A program made the translations under genes and the position numbers. Source: Torreya grandis (lineage: Eukaryota > Streptophyta > Pinopsida > Cupressales > Taxaceae). From it: a DNA stretch of 64,000 nucleotides. Under the pieces are notes generated by a model. The model saw nothing but the letters and a program-made list of their open reading frames with translations, had not been told where the DNA came from and searched no databases. Positions 23,211 to 34,719 of the stretch are shown here, one piece after another (the stretch's first letter is position 1; every line of letters starts with the position of its first letter). Where the stretch lies: the NCBI GenBank assembly GCA_037957365.1, contig JARHVA010000081.1:1523501-1587500 (forward strand). Reading direction: 5' to 3'.

Positions 23211-23923
23211 TGTTGGGGATCAACCAACAATAGATTACACTTATGAAAGCAATAAACCGCAGAATTAAATCAGATAGATAAGTAACTAGAATCAAATAAT
23301 AGCAAAGAACAAGAGATACAAGAAACCACCCTGAAAACTTGTATTAAAACTCTTTACAAAAGGAATACAATTGAAGAAACTTCTTTCTTCCACACCTCTC
23401 TTAGATGCACAAGATCTCTCTCTAGATCTCTATCCCTTAAGAGCTCTCTCTCTCAAGTACAATCAAATCCAACAACTTGGATTGATGCAACTCTGTACTG
23501 TTCTTCAACATTCACATAGAATGAACTACTACAATAATCACTCAAAGCTAAGAAGATCTAATTCTACATATAGAATTAGGAAACTTGAGCATGCACTTAC
23601 AACCAACAGTTAAGCCTCTTGAACAAGGGCTCTAAAAACAATCTTACTAATAATAGAAATGCAAACTTAAGACTAAGACTTAAACTCATCATGAAAACAC
23701 TCACTTCTGTCCTCGAAAATAGCATTCTGGACGTACAGGTAACCGACACCGGTTCCTGCCTGCTTGCCTATGACCGACGTCGGCCGATCCACTACCGACG
23801 CCAGCGTATCTTCAACAGCACCGGACCGACGTCAGTCTCTCCTGACCGACGCCAGTGACTGTGTAAACCTGCAACTTTGGTAATGCGCTCATATGTGAAG
23901 CTTTTAGGCTCCACACCTTAACA
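23211..23923 (-). repeat. 5' LTR of the copia element (minus orientation)
   Basis: 713 bp, same length and ends as 18201-18913 with about 30 substitutions. In minus orientation this LTR would carry the promoter. Confidence 0.95.
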
Positions 23924-23928
23924 TTATG
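23924..23928. repeat. target-site duplication, right copy
   Basis: TTATG, identical to 18196-18200. Confidence 0.9.
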
Positions 23929-24468
23929 TAAATCAAACAACAAAGGTGAATGAAGATAATGATTAAGAGAAGTTACATGTTTCCATGAAGAAAATGATGA
24001 CATTTGAATAAGTTCAAGTCAATGCACATGAGTAAAGTATTGATGCAGAGCATCCATTTGAAGATGAATAAAATAGAAATCATAATGAGGATAGAACCAT
24101 GATAGATTTTGTTAAAAATATGCCCCTAGGTATCTATCATGAGGGATAAATCTGTGAGAATATTATGATTAGTAGAGAATACTTGGACAACATGTCCTTC
24201 TAGTGTGAATAATATATAGAAGAAGTGATTGTGATAAATATTGATAGCCTTAATATATTTGTTCAATGTGTAGGTACAATAAATGATATAGAGATTTAAA
24301 TGGTGGACATGTTTCTAGTAAGAGGACTGAAAGATGAAAGTGGTGTTGTATATGAATAATCAAACAACATAGATATTGTAAAGGAGACTCTTATGAGTCA
24401 AAGTGTGAGCTGTCCTCATATGAATAAGGAGAATGAAATATTATTTGCATATGATATGGAGATGGAAG
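23929..24468 (+). other. continuation of the host element between two insertions
   Basis: Purine-rich plus-strand sequence similar in composition to 17460-18200, with no frame I can assign to a family. It joins 18200 once the copia insertion and one target duplication are removed. Confidence 0.35.
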
Positions 24469-24744
24469 TGTTATATACCTATGGATATGATATATTAATA
24501 TGTTTGGGTTGATGGAAATGTCAACATGTGGGGTGTGATATATTGGAGGTAGTCCCCCTCTAAATGGTATTATGGATTTATTCATTCCTAAATGAGTATT
24601 ATATGGGTTTCCCTACCATAAGGGTATTATTCTATTATTTATATATTGAATATTTGTGCATCTTAACCCACCAATATCTACTATGTTGTGATGATCTGAA
24701 TTATATTTTGTATATTTTAAATATGATAAGTGTGGATCATAACA
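24469..24744 (+). repeat. left LTR of the small element, internally deleted
   Basis: About 276 bp. Compared with the right LTR it lacks about 180 bases between acatgtgg and ttggaggt, which is the part holding the TATA-like promoter. Confidence 0.5.
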
Positions 24745-25601
24745 AGTGGTATAAAAATATAGATTTGGGAAAATATTGTGGGGAAAAATCTAAGTTTGAA
24801 TAATCATTTATATGTTGAAATCTATTCTAATTTTTTTTTACAATTTTTTCCATTGTCAAATAATATTTTAAGTAAATCACAACAGTAAATTCTATGTTTT
24901 ATGATTAGTTTTGAGGAATTTATTGATATTTAAGTGTTTTTAATAAATTAATCATATATACTAAAATTTTAGGAATTTTTATATGAAAGAATTACTAATT
25001 TACTATTGGTATACAAGAAACCTACAACCAAAAAATTGTTTTTTTTTTTTGACAAGTTTTGTGTAAGATATCACGATCTTATGATTTTTCATAGATTCAT
25101 TATACATGCCAAAAAAATTATATTTTTTTTTCTCAAAATTTTGTCTAAATATTCAATATCACACATGGAAGATACATTAAAAAAGTTGGACTATTTGGAT
25201 CAAATTTACATGAGTTACTTAAATTTTAGGGTTTTTTCAGTAACCCTATCTTTTTATTTCCCTTATAAATCATGGGTCAAATTTATTAAAAATATTTGGA
25301 ACATTTTTTATAGATTTTTTTAAAAAATGCAAAATATTTTGCATAACTATACTATGTAAAAAAAATGGCATGTGGTGGAAGAAGAGAATTATGATGATAA
25401 CTAGGAAAAGAGTGTAGATGAAGAAGAAGAATTGGAAGAAAAAGGGGATGAACATAATGATGATTATGAGGGATCTATAGATGATTGATGAGTAGAGGTT
25501 GATGATCATGATGTGGAAAAAGAGGAATAAAAAAGTGTGATGATGGTATTGAGGAAGAGCATGCTGGTTCTTATGAAGAATAAATATAGCATGATGATGA
25601 C

Positions 25602-25642
<41 letters not shown>

Positions 25643-26815
25643 GACTACAAATGATGTAGGAGAGGTAGATAATCTTAAAGAAGAGGAATAAGGATTGGAT
25701 TATAAGGGTTTAATTAGTTTGGATCCAAAGAAATCAGAGTAAATATTTTTGTTTTATGGATGCATTCGAAAGAATAAGGTCATTTTTTCCATAAACCATA
25801 GTATCATAACTTATCAACATGGATGTGGCTCAACATATATAGGTTCAAGAAAATAATATCAAGGAGGCTCATGTAAATGGTAATAATATTCATGTTTTTT
25901 CATATTAGAAGATCACTATGGATACATATGTTTTACATTCATATTTTTTTGTTTTCGATATGGATTGTGTGGATACATTTATTTGATACATTTATTAGTG
26001 TGTAGAAGAAGTTCATGAAGTTTTGGTATAGAAAAAATAAGGTCACTTTACAACATATATAAGTTGTAAAGGCACAAATAATAGTCAAGGTCGAGCATGA
26101 GTATGAGATTGAATAGGGTGAAGAACATGAACAAGATTTAGAAGAAAACATAGATAAAATAATAATACAAGCAAAGAAGATCATTTCATCTACTCAAGAG
26201 ATAAGGGTAGTACCACATGAAAAAGCAGAAGAGGAAGAAGAAAATATTGATAAGGTTATAAAATAAAAATATGATACTGAGATTAGGGTATATATACACC
26301 CACATCATCATGATATGAATCGATCACATAGGTATTTCAAGGAGCATCATATAAAAAATAATTTTTTATATACAAGGAATAAGAGGAAAAATAAATATGC
26401 CCACACTCAGAAGCCAAAGGATAAATATTATGCATATGCATCAAATAAAAATAGTGAAATAGAATATGGAACATGTAATTAGTGTGGAAATCACTATGAT
26501 AATATATGGAATAGAAATCATAATTAATATGGTCCTGTTTGTAATCAAAGTATCACAATGTAATATGAAACATGGAATCAAAGGTGGAATCATTTTGCAT
26601 GGACACCAAGGAGTTAAAACTATGAACTTAATGAAAACATACTATCATAATTGAATTTGGGAACAAGGTTAGTAACCTATCACCTACCAAGATCACATAT
26701 GGGTGGTTGGATGATTGTGATTGGAGACAAGTGTGCAATGATTTGACTCAAACTCACTATTTAGTTTGTTCTTATGTTTTGGGAAAAAAACATGTCAAGG
26801 AGGAAAGGAATAATA
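24745..26815 (+). pseudogene. interior of the small LTR element: acidic tract and Cys/His fragment
   Basis: Plus-strand coding-like sequence with many stops. A Glu/Asp-rich stretch at about 25380-25740 includes a GAT microsatellite (about 25591-25642, poly-Asp). Further on, about 26290-26600 reads basic sequence followed by a Cys/His cluster (TCN, stop, CGNHYDN). That could be the remains of a zinc-binding gag end, but the spacing does not match a standard CCHC knuckle. No pol motifs are visible, so the product family is unknown. Confidence 0.35.
25591..25642 (+). repeat. GAT/ATG microsatellite
   Basis: About 17 trinucleotide units (one interrupted by gac) within the acidic tract. Confidence 0.85.
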
Positions 26816-27274
26816 TGTACCTATGTTTATGATATATTAAGGTATATGGGATGATGAAGATGTCAACATGTGGTACACATCCACCTTAGTTAGTTATATG
26901 GGTCATTATATGGGTAAGACAAGTAAATTGTGGATTTAATATATTGGGCAATGAGTCGATGAAATTAGAAAGTTACCCATCCTTTGTTAGTTAATTAGAG
27001 GTCTATATAAAGGACATGAATATCATTGAAAAAATATCAATAAATCAACTAATTACTGAGTCTTATATTTGGATAATGTTATTGGAGGTTGTCCCCTCAA
27101 AGTGGCATTGTGGAGTTATTCCTTCCTCAAAGAGTATTATATGATGTTGCCCTAACTTAAGGGTATTACTCTATTTCTTCATATATTGAATATTTGGGCA
27201 TCTTGGCCCACCATTACATTTTATTATTTTGATCCTCATTATATTTATGAATATTATAAGTGTAGATCATAACA
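26816..27274 (+). repeat. right LTR of the small element
   Basis: About 459 bp. A purine-rich run (aaggaggaaaggaa) ends just before it and could be the polypurine tract. It contains tctatataaagg (about 27002), a good TATA box for a retroelement promoter. Confidence 0.5.
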
Positions 27275-28499
27275 GAAAGAAGGAGATAATAGTCAACCTA
27301 GATTTGATAATAAGATGATGAAAATTGAAGAGAAACTATCACAAGAGCAAAGGTAGAATGGAGGAGGTTTTAAGGATCCCAAGCTTGGTGGGAATCAATC
27401 CAATACTATGAATATGTAAGAATCACTGATGGGGATTATTTTTTCTCATGTTTATAAAGTGATATATGACTATAGCCAGTTTATAGGTGCATAAATGGAG
27501 AGAAAGGAGTCATTCAAAGAGGCCTTTGAAGATGAAGAGAGTGACTTTCTTGAGCTCACCAAATGTGAATAGGATTGATTTATTTATCCATCAATTAAAT
27601 CATGAAGAGAATAATAAGATGTTTTATTAGAGATGGATGAGTTACATGACATAGTAGTGTAGATAATGAGGGAATACAAGATAAGTGTTATCCTTGAAGT
27701 GGTACTAGAGGCTATGGGTTATCATTTGGATGCTGAAATATGTGTTAATTCTATTATGAATATTTTGGGAATGAAAGATAAAATGTTAGCGATGAGAGAT
27801 AAACTAAAAATAAATAAGAGTGATCCAACATTAGGTTGAATATTAGGTAGTTAAAGCTAAGAAGGCTTTAGGAGGAAGTGTTCGGTCTATGGTGGGTTTA
27901 ATTCCACAAGGGATATTAAGATGCAAGAACATGCATCTTGGTGTATGTGGTTAGATGAATTTGTGTTTCATATCACAAGAAGATGGATAACATAAAATAT
28001 GAGCCTTTGGAAGAGAAGGATAGACTATGGTGGGTCTAAACCCACAAAAAGAGTGAGGAGGGATAAGAAAAAGAGGGTAAAAAAGAGTAGAGATAAGAAG
28101 AAGAGAACATAATAGAAACCAAAAAGAATGAACTAAAAATTGAAGCACACATACAACAATCAACTGAAATACTTGGTGTGTTGGAAGGGAACGCCATGGA
28201 CACTAAAATTTATGGTTAAAATAATAGGTTTTCTAATTATTACATCTATGTGAGTATGAACTTAATTTTTATAAACCTTAGGTGTCTTATGCAAGAGCAT
28301 CCAAGGGTTTAAACAATCTTACATAAACCAAAAATAGAGTGTGACGTATTTGTTTTGTTTTTTCTAGTTGTGATCTTGCTGGTTTGATCTTATTAAAATC
28401 CTATAATTATCTTGAAAAAGTATTTCTTTACTGTGGAAAAAGTGCAAAGATTTTTTATCTATTTTATCAGTTTGTGTAGGCTGCTAAGTCATAGACACT
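27275..28499 (+). other. probable continuation of the host element; no family recognised
   Basis: Purine-rich plus-strand sequence with coding-like stretches interrupted by many stops, for example Lys/Glu-rich text at 27280-27420 and 28010-28130. Two short motifs (ggtgggtttaattccacaag near 27890 and ggtgggtctaaacccacaaa near 28030) repeat about 140 bases apart and are each partly palindromic. No domain can be named. Confidence 0.35.
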
Positions 28500-28929
28500 T
28501 GTCAAAAATGGTTATTCACCTATGGTAATAATTATATTATTAATTCTAGTGAGGTCATATAACCTAACACTTCCAACATTTGTACCAAGTTTTATATCAT
28601 TTGGAGTTACCATGGAAACATATTGACTGTTTATTTTAGGTTTTACCTAGGATAATTTTCATCATGGATCTGAACATAAATTAATAATTTCATCATGGTA
28701 TTTGGTGATGTTATATTTGCTAACACTTATAACCTCTATACCAAATTTCAAATCATTTTGAGTCACCATGAAGGTGTACCATTTGTTTTGTCAAAACACT
28801 TGGAAGGGTTTTCTCCTTGTGTGGTAATAATTGGATGATAATATTTGGTAGGTGTATTTTACCCAAAACATGAAACTTATATACCAAATTTTATATAATT
28901 TAGGGTTACATCTGTAATATATTATTATT
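28500..28929 (+). repeat. degenerate ~150-bp tandem repeat, about three units
   Basis: Units start near 28530, 28680 and 28838. Shared landmarks are aataatt, tatttggtgatg-like, aacacttataacctctatac-like and atcatttggagttaccatg-like. Related sequence occurs at 16050-16560, so this may be an LTR component of the older host element rather than a stand-alone satellite. Confidence 0.5.
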
Positions 28930-31900
28930 TTTTGTTTAATTATGTTATTTACTTAGTCTTGATCCTGGGTTTTCAACTTGGCGCTTAAGGTGTTGACCTG
29001 CAGCATAACTTATGCATGCTCGGTCCTACCCACAATGAAAGCATGCTTCATCAGAGTGACTTTCTCCTCTTTCACCTTCTTAATGTGCACGTTGATGACT
29101 AACTCTTGAGTGGTGAAGTTGTAAAATATGCCATCTACTTCTTCTATGCCCTCTTCTTATTTGGTGAAGAGGTCCTCCACTGTATCGAGCTTTTTGTTTA
29201 TCTCTCTTCTAATGGCTTCACAAAGGTCTTCTTGTTACTCTAGCATTGACATCATCCAGGGGAGAATTTACTATAATAGCACATAAACTTTATCAACTTC
29301 TTTCATTTCTAAGGTATCAACACCATCCAAAAGAGATGGCTCTACCTCTTTGATGTGCTCAACTAGCTACTAGAATTTAAGCTTCATGGCCTTGAATTAT
29401 TCCTCTACCTCATATGTGATCTATTTTCACTTATTGGCATGAATAATATTGATGATGCTATTATACGCTACTAATGAGGGAATTTTGAGGAGTACATTCA
29501 CTAACCTTATAGGTTTTATATCCCTAAGTTTTTCAAGTTGGTAGTCATGCCCCTCTTTTAGTTTCTTGGTGCTTCAGATTGCCTTCTTTGGTACCTCAAA
29601 CTGAGGCTTGTCCATATATTAATTGAGATCCCAAGAAAATTGATAGTGCATTAGGGTTGTGCTAATTTTGGGGTACATATACTCTATCATGTAAAAGTCA
29701 TCATCTTTGATGGACCCCCTCTATGCTTTTTCTCTGTATCTCAACTCATATTCCTCTTCCTCAGCCAGTTCCTTCCCTTCTCCACTAGCATTTGTGATTA
29801 ATCTAGTGATTTTTTATTCTCCTCCTCCTTCTAATAAGGATTCTTCATCAAACTTATCGCCTTATTCCATCTCCTCTCTTTCCTTGGTGTTAGCTTTATC
29901 ATCTTGTTTCTAGAGGGGTTCTTCTTTGAACTTTCCCCCCTTGTCAACTTCTTGTTGTTGTTTTCTCTCTTTGGTGCAAACCTCCTCAGTGTCAACCTTA
30001 CTTTCCTCTTTCCCCAATAGGGTTTTTAATACCTTATTCATTTGTTCTTTTGAGGTATAAACATTTATTTATTTGTCTTCAGATGCCCCTTTATAACTAG
30101 GGCATGATTATTATGCAACTTCCTTAGCCAAGCTAGAGTGGGCACTTGACACCTCTTAAGTTGCTTTTTCCTTTCTAGTTTCTATGCTAGTGGTAACATT
30201 TTCCTCTCTCTCTTTCTTCATTCTAGCCCAATCTACTTGGGACACCTTCTCTTCTATTTATTTTATTTTTTCTTTTCTTATTCAAAAATTTTCTTCTCAT
30301 ATTTCCTTCTCTTGGCCTATGTTTTACATTTCTTCTCTTCTACCTTTATCTTTTCAGCCTCCATTTGGTCAATTTTAGCTTGGGTCATGCACTTAGACCT
30401 CATAGCTTCTCATTTATGATTAAACTCTAGCACCACATTGATATGACCTTGATCTAGGCCCATGTCCTCCCATTAATGCTTCAAATCTTCTTTAGTTGGT
30501 GTGCTTGAGGGTATTGCTTCTCCACATGCTTCTACATCATTGGGATTTTGACCTATTTCTCCTTCCTTACTCCTTTTCATCTCTGCACCTTTTATTTTCC
30601 AATTCTTTCCTACACTCTTCAAAATCGACCATACCAATGGATTTTTTTGACATCTTGGCATTTATCATTTCTTCTCTTCATTCATCTAGCTCCAACACCT
30701 TCTACATATCAACATTACTAAAGCCGAGTTTCCTCCATCTTCGCATCTTCTTCTCCAATTTTAGTCTGAGGGGATGGAGATGGGGTCTATTCACTCAATC
30801 AGGAGTCATATTCCTTGATCATGATATATACGCCCCTCCTAATTATTTCTTCCTCCATCTCCTCTTATGTGTCCAATAGGGTTACTATTAACACAACAAA
30901 AGGAACCTTCCCCTTCTTCTCCTTCGTGTAATGGACACCTTTGGTGCAAATCTTATGTGATTATTTATGGGGGTCAAAGGTGAGGCTTCCTCTTATAAAG
31001 TGATCTTGAGCCTTATTTTCTCCTCTATTTATTTAAAAGAATCCCCATCTCTATCTTGGGAGACTTATTCTTAGCTGTTGGCATCAGAGTTCATCACCAA
31101 TTTGGATTGGGGGGTCTTCACTCTACTCGATGTTGAGGCCCTTTTTTCATGGTTTCATCTCATTGTAGAGCCTATAAATGTGAGGGGTAGATGTCTGGGT
31201 GATCCTCTTCATCCTTGATGGCCTTCCCATCTATGCAAGTGAACTAGTGCCTCATTTTATGCCTCTCCATATCTATTTCCTTTACTAGAATATCTAACTA
31301 TTGAGTATTGGGGACCAAATGTAACACATCCCTAAAGTATTTTATTGAGAAGGTGTAAGGGAGCTTTAGCCACCCTAACATGTTATCATCAACCAAAAAA
31401 AAATATACTACATAATAGTGTTGTATTATATCAAAATTTGTCATTCTAAACATATTCTGAGAGAGCCTCTGAGGGATGCACCATTCTAGCTCTAAGGCCT
31501 CTATGTACCTCTCACACCACCCCATTATGCGAGTCTTATATTTGACACTAAAAGAGGGGGATCATGAAGTATTTGTAATTATATTCTATGGAGTCTTTGT
31601 GCTTTAGAAGGACTCAAAGGTTGTCCTCATCCCTATATAGAACTCTAATCTCTTCCATGACAATGAGAATGAGAATGAATCCCCACCTAAATGTCCTTTT
31701 TGCCTTGTGGTACTCCTGTGCATTCTTAAAAAAATCATCAGGAATGAATTTGGTAATATTAAACTACATGCCTTACACCATGTGATAGGTGATTCAAATG
31801 TATGCCTTAGTCACATCAGTCTATTGACTACCTGGGCATAGCTTGGAGCTTACAAGGGGTATCACCACCCTCATGCTGGGGTCTTTACACTCCTTGATGG

Positions 31901-32340
31901 GGAATGTGAAACTCCCCTTGAAATAATTAAGGAGCTAGGCTACATGTTCTAGCTCTTCATCATCATCCATCATTTGATGGATATCTTTACCAGTGTCTAG
32001 AAGCCTACTTATTTTATTTATCAATTTCATCAAATTTTTCATACACCTCCCTACAAAGTAAATGTGGTCCTCATGGATGTGTGAGATTAAGAATTGAACC
32101 AAATCCTCAAACTTCTAGAAGCATGACAACACATAGAGTTGAGTTACACTGGAAGTTATCAATTTGTCTCAGATCAAGACGTCAAACAAGGCATCATCTT
32201 GCATCATCTTGCATAATATTGTCAGCCATATTATGCCCTTCCATGCCCCCTCCATTGCCCTACACAAGCAAGTAAACTATCCGCCCATTTTATGCTCCAC
32301 CCTTTATTATGACTGCTTTCCAAATTCCAGCTCTCTGGTT
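28930..32340 (-). pseudogene. decayed long reading frame for an unrecognised Lys/Glu-rich protein (copy 1)
   Basis: Reading the minus strand from about 32115, the sequence gives FEDLVQFLISHIHEDHIYFV, a partly open stretch at 31298-31525 (MGWCERYIEALELEWCIPQR and on), then from about 30245 down to 28965 a single frame with about twenty stops that is very rich in Lys and Glu and looks like coiled coil (EEKVTLMKHAFIVGRTEHA near its end). A related sequence lies at 43790-45010, so it belongs to a repeat family, most likely a retroelement. I see no reverse transcriptase, protease, zinc knuckle or transposase motif and cannot assign a function. Many stops could be former glutamine or tryptophan codons. 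Confidence 0.45.
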
Positions 32341-32956
32341 TTCCTCATCCCCATTAATTGAAAAACAATGACAAGAAATTACCTCCTATTTAAAATCTAG
32401 TGAATCTAGAGGCCCTCTCTTCGACGTCTGCATTAAATGGTTGTTCAAGAAGTGGTTTTAGAAATAAATAGATTCCACACTCTGCGCTTGTATTTCACTG
32501 GAAAGTAGGAAACGTTCTTCCATACCACAACGTTTCTACGCCATTGTTTGTACTTATTCCGATGTACCAAAATTTCACTTAATACCAGTTGATATGTGAC
32601 TCTTGTCTATATAATATTTTCTGTCAAATCTATCATTACATAATAATTAATAATCCGTAACAAGAAATTATATCTGGGAATTTATAATTTATGATCCTAT
32701 AGGGCCTAGGCTATGACAATCAAATTGTTAGTGGGCTGAGGGTGGTGCGTGGGGGCATATAGGGTCTAAGCTCAGCATGTAGGGTTTAGGCTGTCGGTTG
32801 TACTATATTATAAAACGGTTGCTTTTTAATTTTGAACGTCATATTGATAGTCTTCATAATTTTTTACCCATCCGTTAATATGTTCAAAAATATATTTTTG
32901 ACTGTATTTTACAGGTAAAACCGTTAAAAAGGCCTAAATGGCTGTCAAATTCAACC
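32341..32956. other. spacer, no gene seen
   Basis: Mixed-composition sequence between the Lys/Glu-rich relic and the right duplication arm. It holds short repeats of atagggtctaagc and tagggtttagg near 32700-32800, too few to be telomeric. Confidence 0.45.
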
Positions 32957-33176
32957 CATTGGTCACAGAACCCACTGCCGGGCCTAGAAATAGGGAATAG
33001 GAACTCCCAAGAAATACTTCGTTGAAAATCTTTAACACACAAATCATTTCGAAAACAGGATACAATTTCGGTATAGGGACCCACATTTACAGATTCCAAA
33101 CATATTGGAATGAATCTACACCATTTATCTGCTACCGGCAACGTGAATTCAAAGTACTCCATCTCTGCTTGTAACA

Positions 33177-33515
33177 ATGGTTGTTGAGCCGAGAATCGCC
33201 TCAACAGTTCGTTGCTTTGCTGCTGGCGAAATTTGATCAATACATAGCAGTAAGTTTCAGAGTTTCGAGTTATTAGATTACTTCCCAGTTTTTTCTTTTA
33301 AAAAAAAGGATGGGCATCATTTTCTTCAGTTGATGAACGATCATTACCATGTGATTACGCAGAGGCTTTACCGTGTGATTATGTTATGAACATAATTGAA
33401 AACGCTGAATCCTACCGCAAGCTAAATTTTTAACGAGTTCTTTATTTATCATTTTTTTTGTTTTAAAGATGTGTTGCAGGCTGAAATCTGAATGTAAATT
33501 TTGGAGTGCAGTTGA
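33177..33515 (+). pseudogene. GDSL esterase fragment with internal deletions
   Basis: A skeleton of the gene at 6828-8418. The ATG and first eight codons join directly to the end of exon 3, through a copy of intron 3. The start of exon 4 joins its end, then the start of intron 4 and its acceptor region join sequence downstream of the gene. Catalytic blocks I, II, III and V are all gone, so it has no function. It retains CAA and TAC codons where the longer copy has TAA at 7674-7676 and 7820-7822. Retained introns show that it arose by DNA duplication, not by reverse transcription. Confidence 0.85.
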
Positions 33516-33519
33516 GTTG

Positions 33520-33880
33520 TAGTACAGATAAAACTTTGGAAGTCTAGATTACGTCGTTAAACATTAATGTCTCATTATTATTTGAAAGATAAAACTTGTT
33601 ATGAGTTGTGTAATTATTAATTATAAGATTGTATTATTTTAAAATATTTTTTTAATGAATAGTCATTAGTAGTAGAATTAGATAAAATTTTGATAAGTGG
33701 AGAGTATGATATTTATGATATTAATGTTATGTTATTATTTAAAAAATAAAATTTATTATGAAAAATTAGTAGTTGTATTATTGATAAAGTTTTGATAATT
33801 TTAAATTATGATATTTATGATATCAATGTTTTAATAGTTATTTTTTTATTAATAAAATTTATTACGCGTAATTAAGGGAG
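33520..33880. repeat. degenerate ~150-bp tandem repeat (block 3)
   Basis: Counterpart of 8595-8940 in the right duplication arm, with cores such as gtggagagtatgatatttatg followed by ttattatttaaaa. Confidence 0.5.
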
Positions 33881-34084
33881 AGACATCAATATTGGTGCAC
33901 TTTAATTTCACATTTATATAGTATTTAAATGGTGCCATGTCAATACTTTATATTGGTAGTTAATTTTAGATTTTCAGGGTCTGACATATCATTATGGAGT
34001 CAATACAACAATTACCATGCAAGGTATCATTATGGAACCTTTTTAAAAGCTAAACTGATAAACGATAATTAAAATCTTCAAAAA

Positions 34085-34270
34085 AGTATTAGCGGGAGTC
34101 AAACGTGAAACATTCAAAAATTAGTTAATAGCACTCAATCCATATTATACACGCACCTTGTTAAAGATGGTAAAACAATAACATATCACCAACCTCCATT
34201 TAACACCATGTTTTAAGTATTGAACAAGCCCATCCATATGCTAAATTACACTTAACTAGTTTGGATATCT
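34085..34270 (+). repeat. dispersed repeat, copy 3
   Basis: Matches 9001-9180 in the left arm. Landmarks are agtattagcgggagtc, atatcaccaacctccattta and aacaagcccatcc. Confidence 0.6.
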
Positions 34271-34719
34271 ATAATTATGCTTGTGTTGTATCACAGAGCA
34301 ATTTCCATTTGCATTGATGCAAAGACTAATCTTATAAATGTACAATTAATATAATTGTTGTATCTTTTATGATACAATATAATGCAGGACACCAAATTGT
34401 TATGAGTTGACAAATAGATTATCATATTCCTTTCACCATTTAGCATAAATAAATAACATAAATGTTAAATATGCAAATGATTTATGTTGGCAGCCTCAAC
34501 ATACTTGTGAGATAATGTCTTCCTAATTACATACACAATAATTAAAAGTGAAAATCTATTTTCATTCAGATTGTTTGTGAAATGATGCACAAAACTTAAA
34601 TCCTAGATATGAGCTTTCTAGGCTTCTATCACAATATTTATAGGAAAAATAAAGTGGCATGGTATTAGCATATTACTCGGTTGAAAATCCCTAATGGATA
34701 TTTTTTTTATTTATTCAAA

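Larger units (their letters stand above)
18201..23923 (-). mobile_element. structurally complete Ty1/copia retrotransposon
   Basis: A 5723-bp element in minus orientation with two equal 713-bp LTRs, TG...CA ends, a 5-bp TTATG target duplication, primer-binding site, polypurine tract and the copia domain order gag, protease, integrase, reverse transcriptase, RNase H. By-eye comparison of the LTRs gives about 30 substitutions and no indels (about 4 percent), mostly transitions. It is the youngest clear insertion in the window but not intact: its reading frame carries multiple stops and one frameshift. It lies inside an older plus-strand element. Confidence 0.95.
24469..27274 (+). mobile_element. 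small degenerate LTR element, possibly non-autonomous
   Basis: Two related sequences in direct orientation (24469-24744 and 26816-27274) both end in gatcataaca and share gatatgatatattaa, gtcaacatgtggg-like and tattgaatatttg landmarks. A degenerate primer site (tggtataaaaat) begins three bases after the left one. The interior is only about 2 kb and shows no integrase or reverse transcriptase motifs. Flanks ggaag and gaaag could be a mutated 5-bp target duplication. Exact LTR starts are uncertain. Confidence 0.55.

Noticed and set aside
32690..32810. Telomere-like TAGGGTTTAGG motifs
   Set aside because: Only one or two imperfect units, not an interstitial telomere array.
32884..33240. 118-codon minus-strand open frame
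   Set aside because: It is antisense to the GDSL promoter and gene fragment in the right duplication arm; no recognisable protein.
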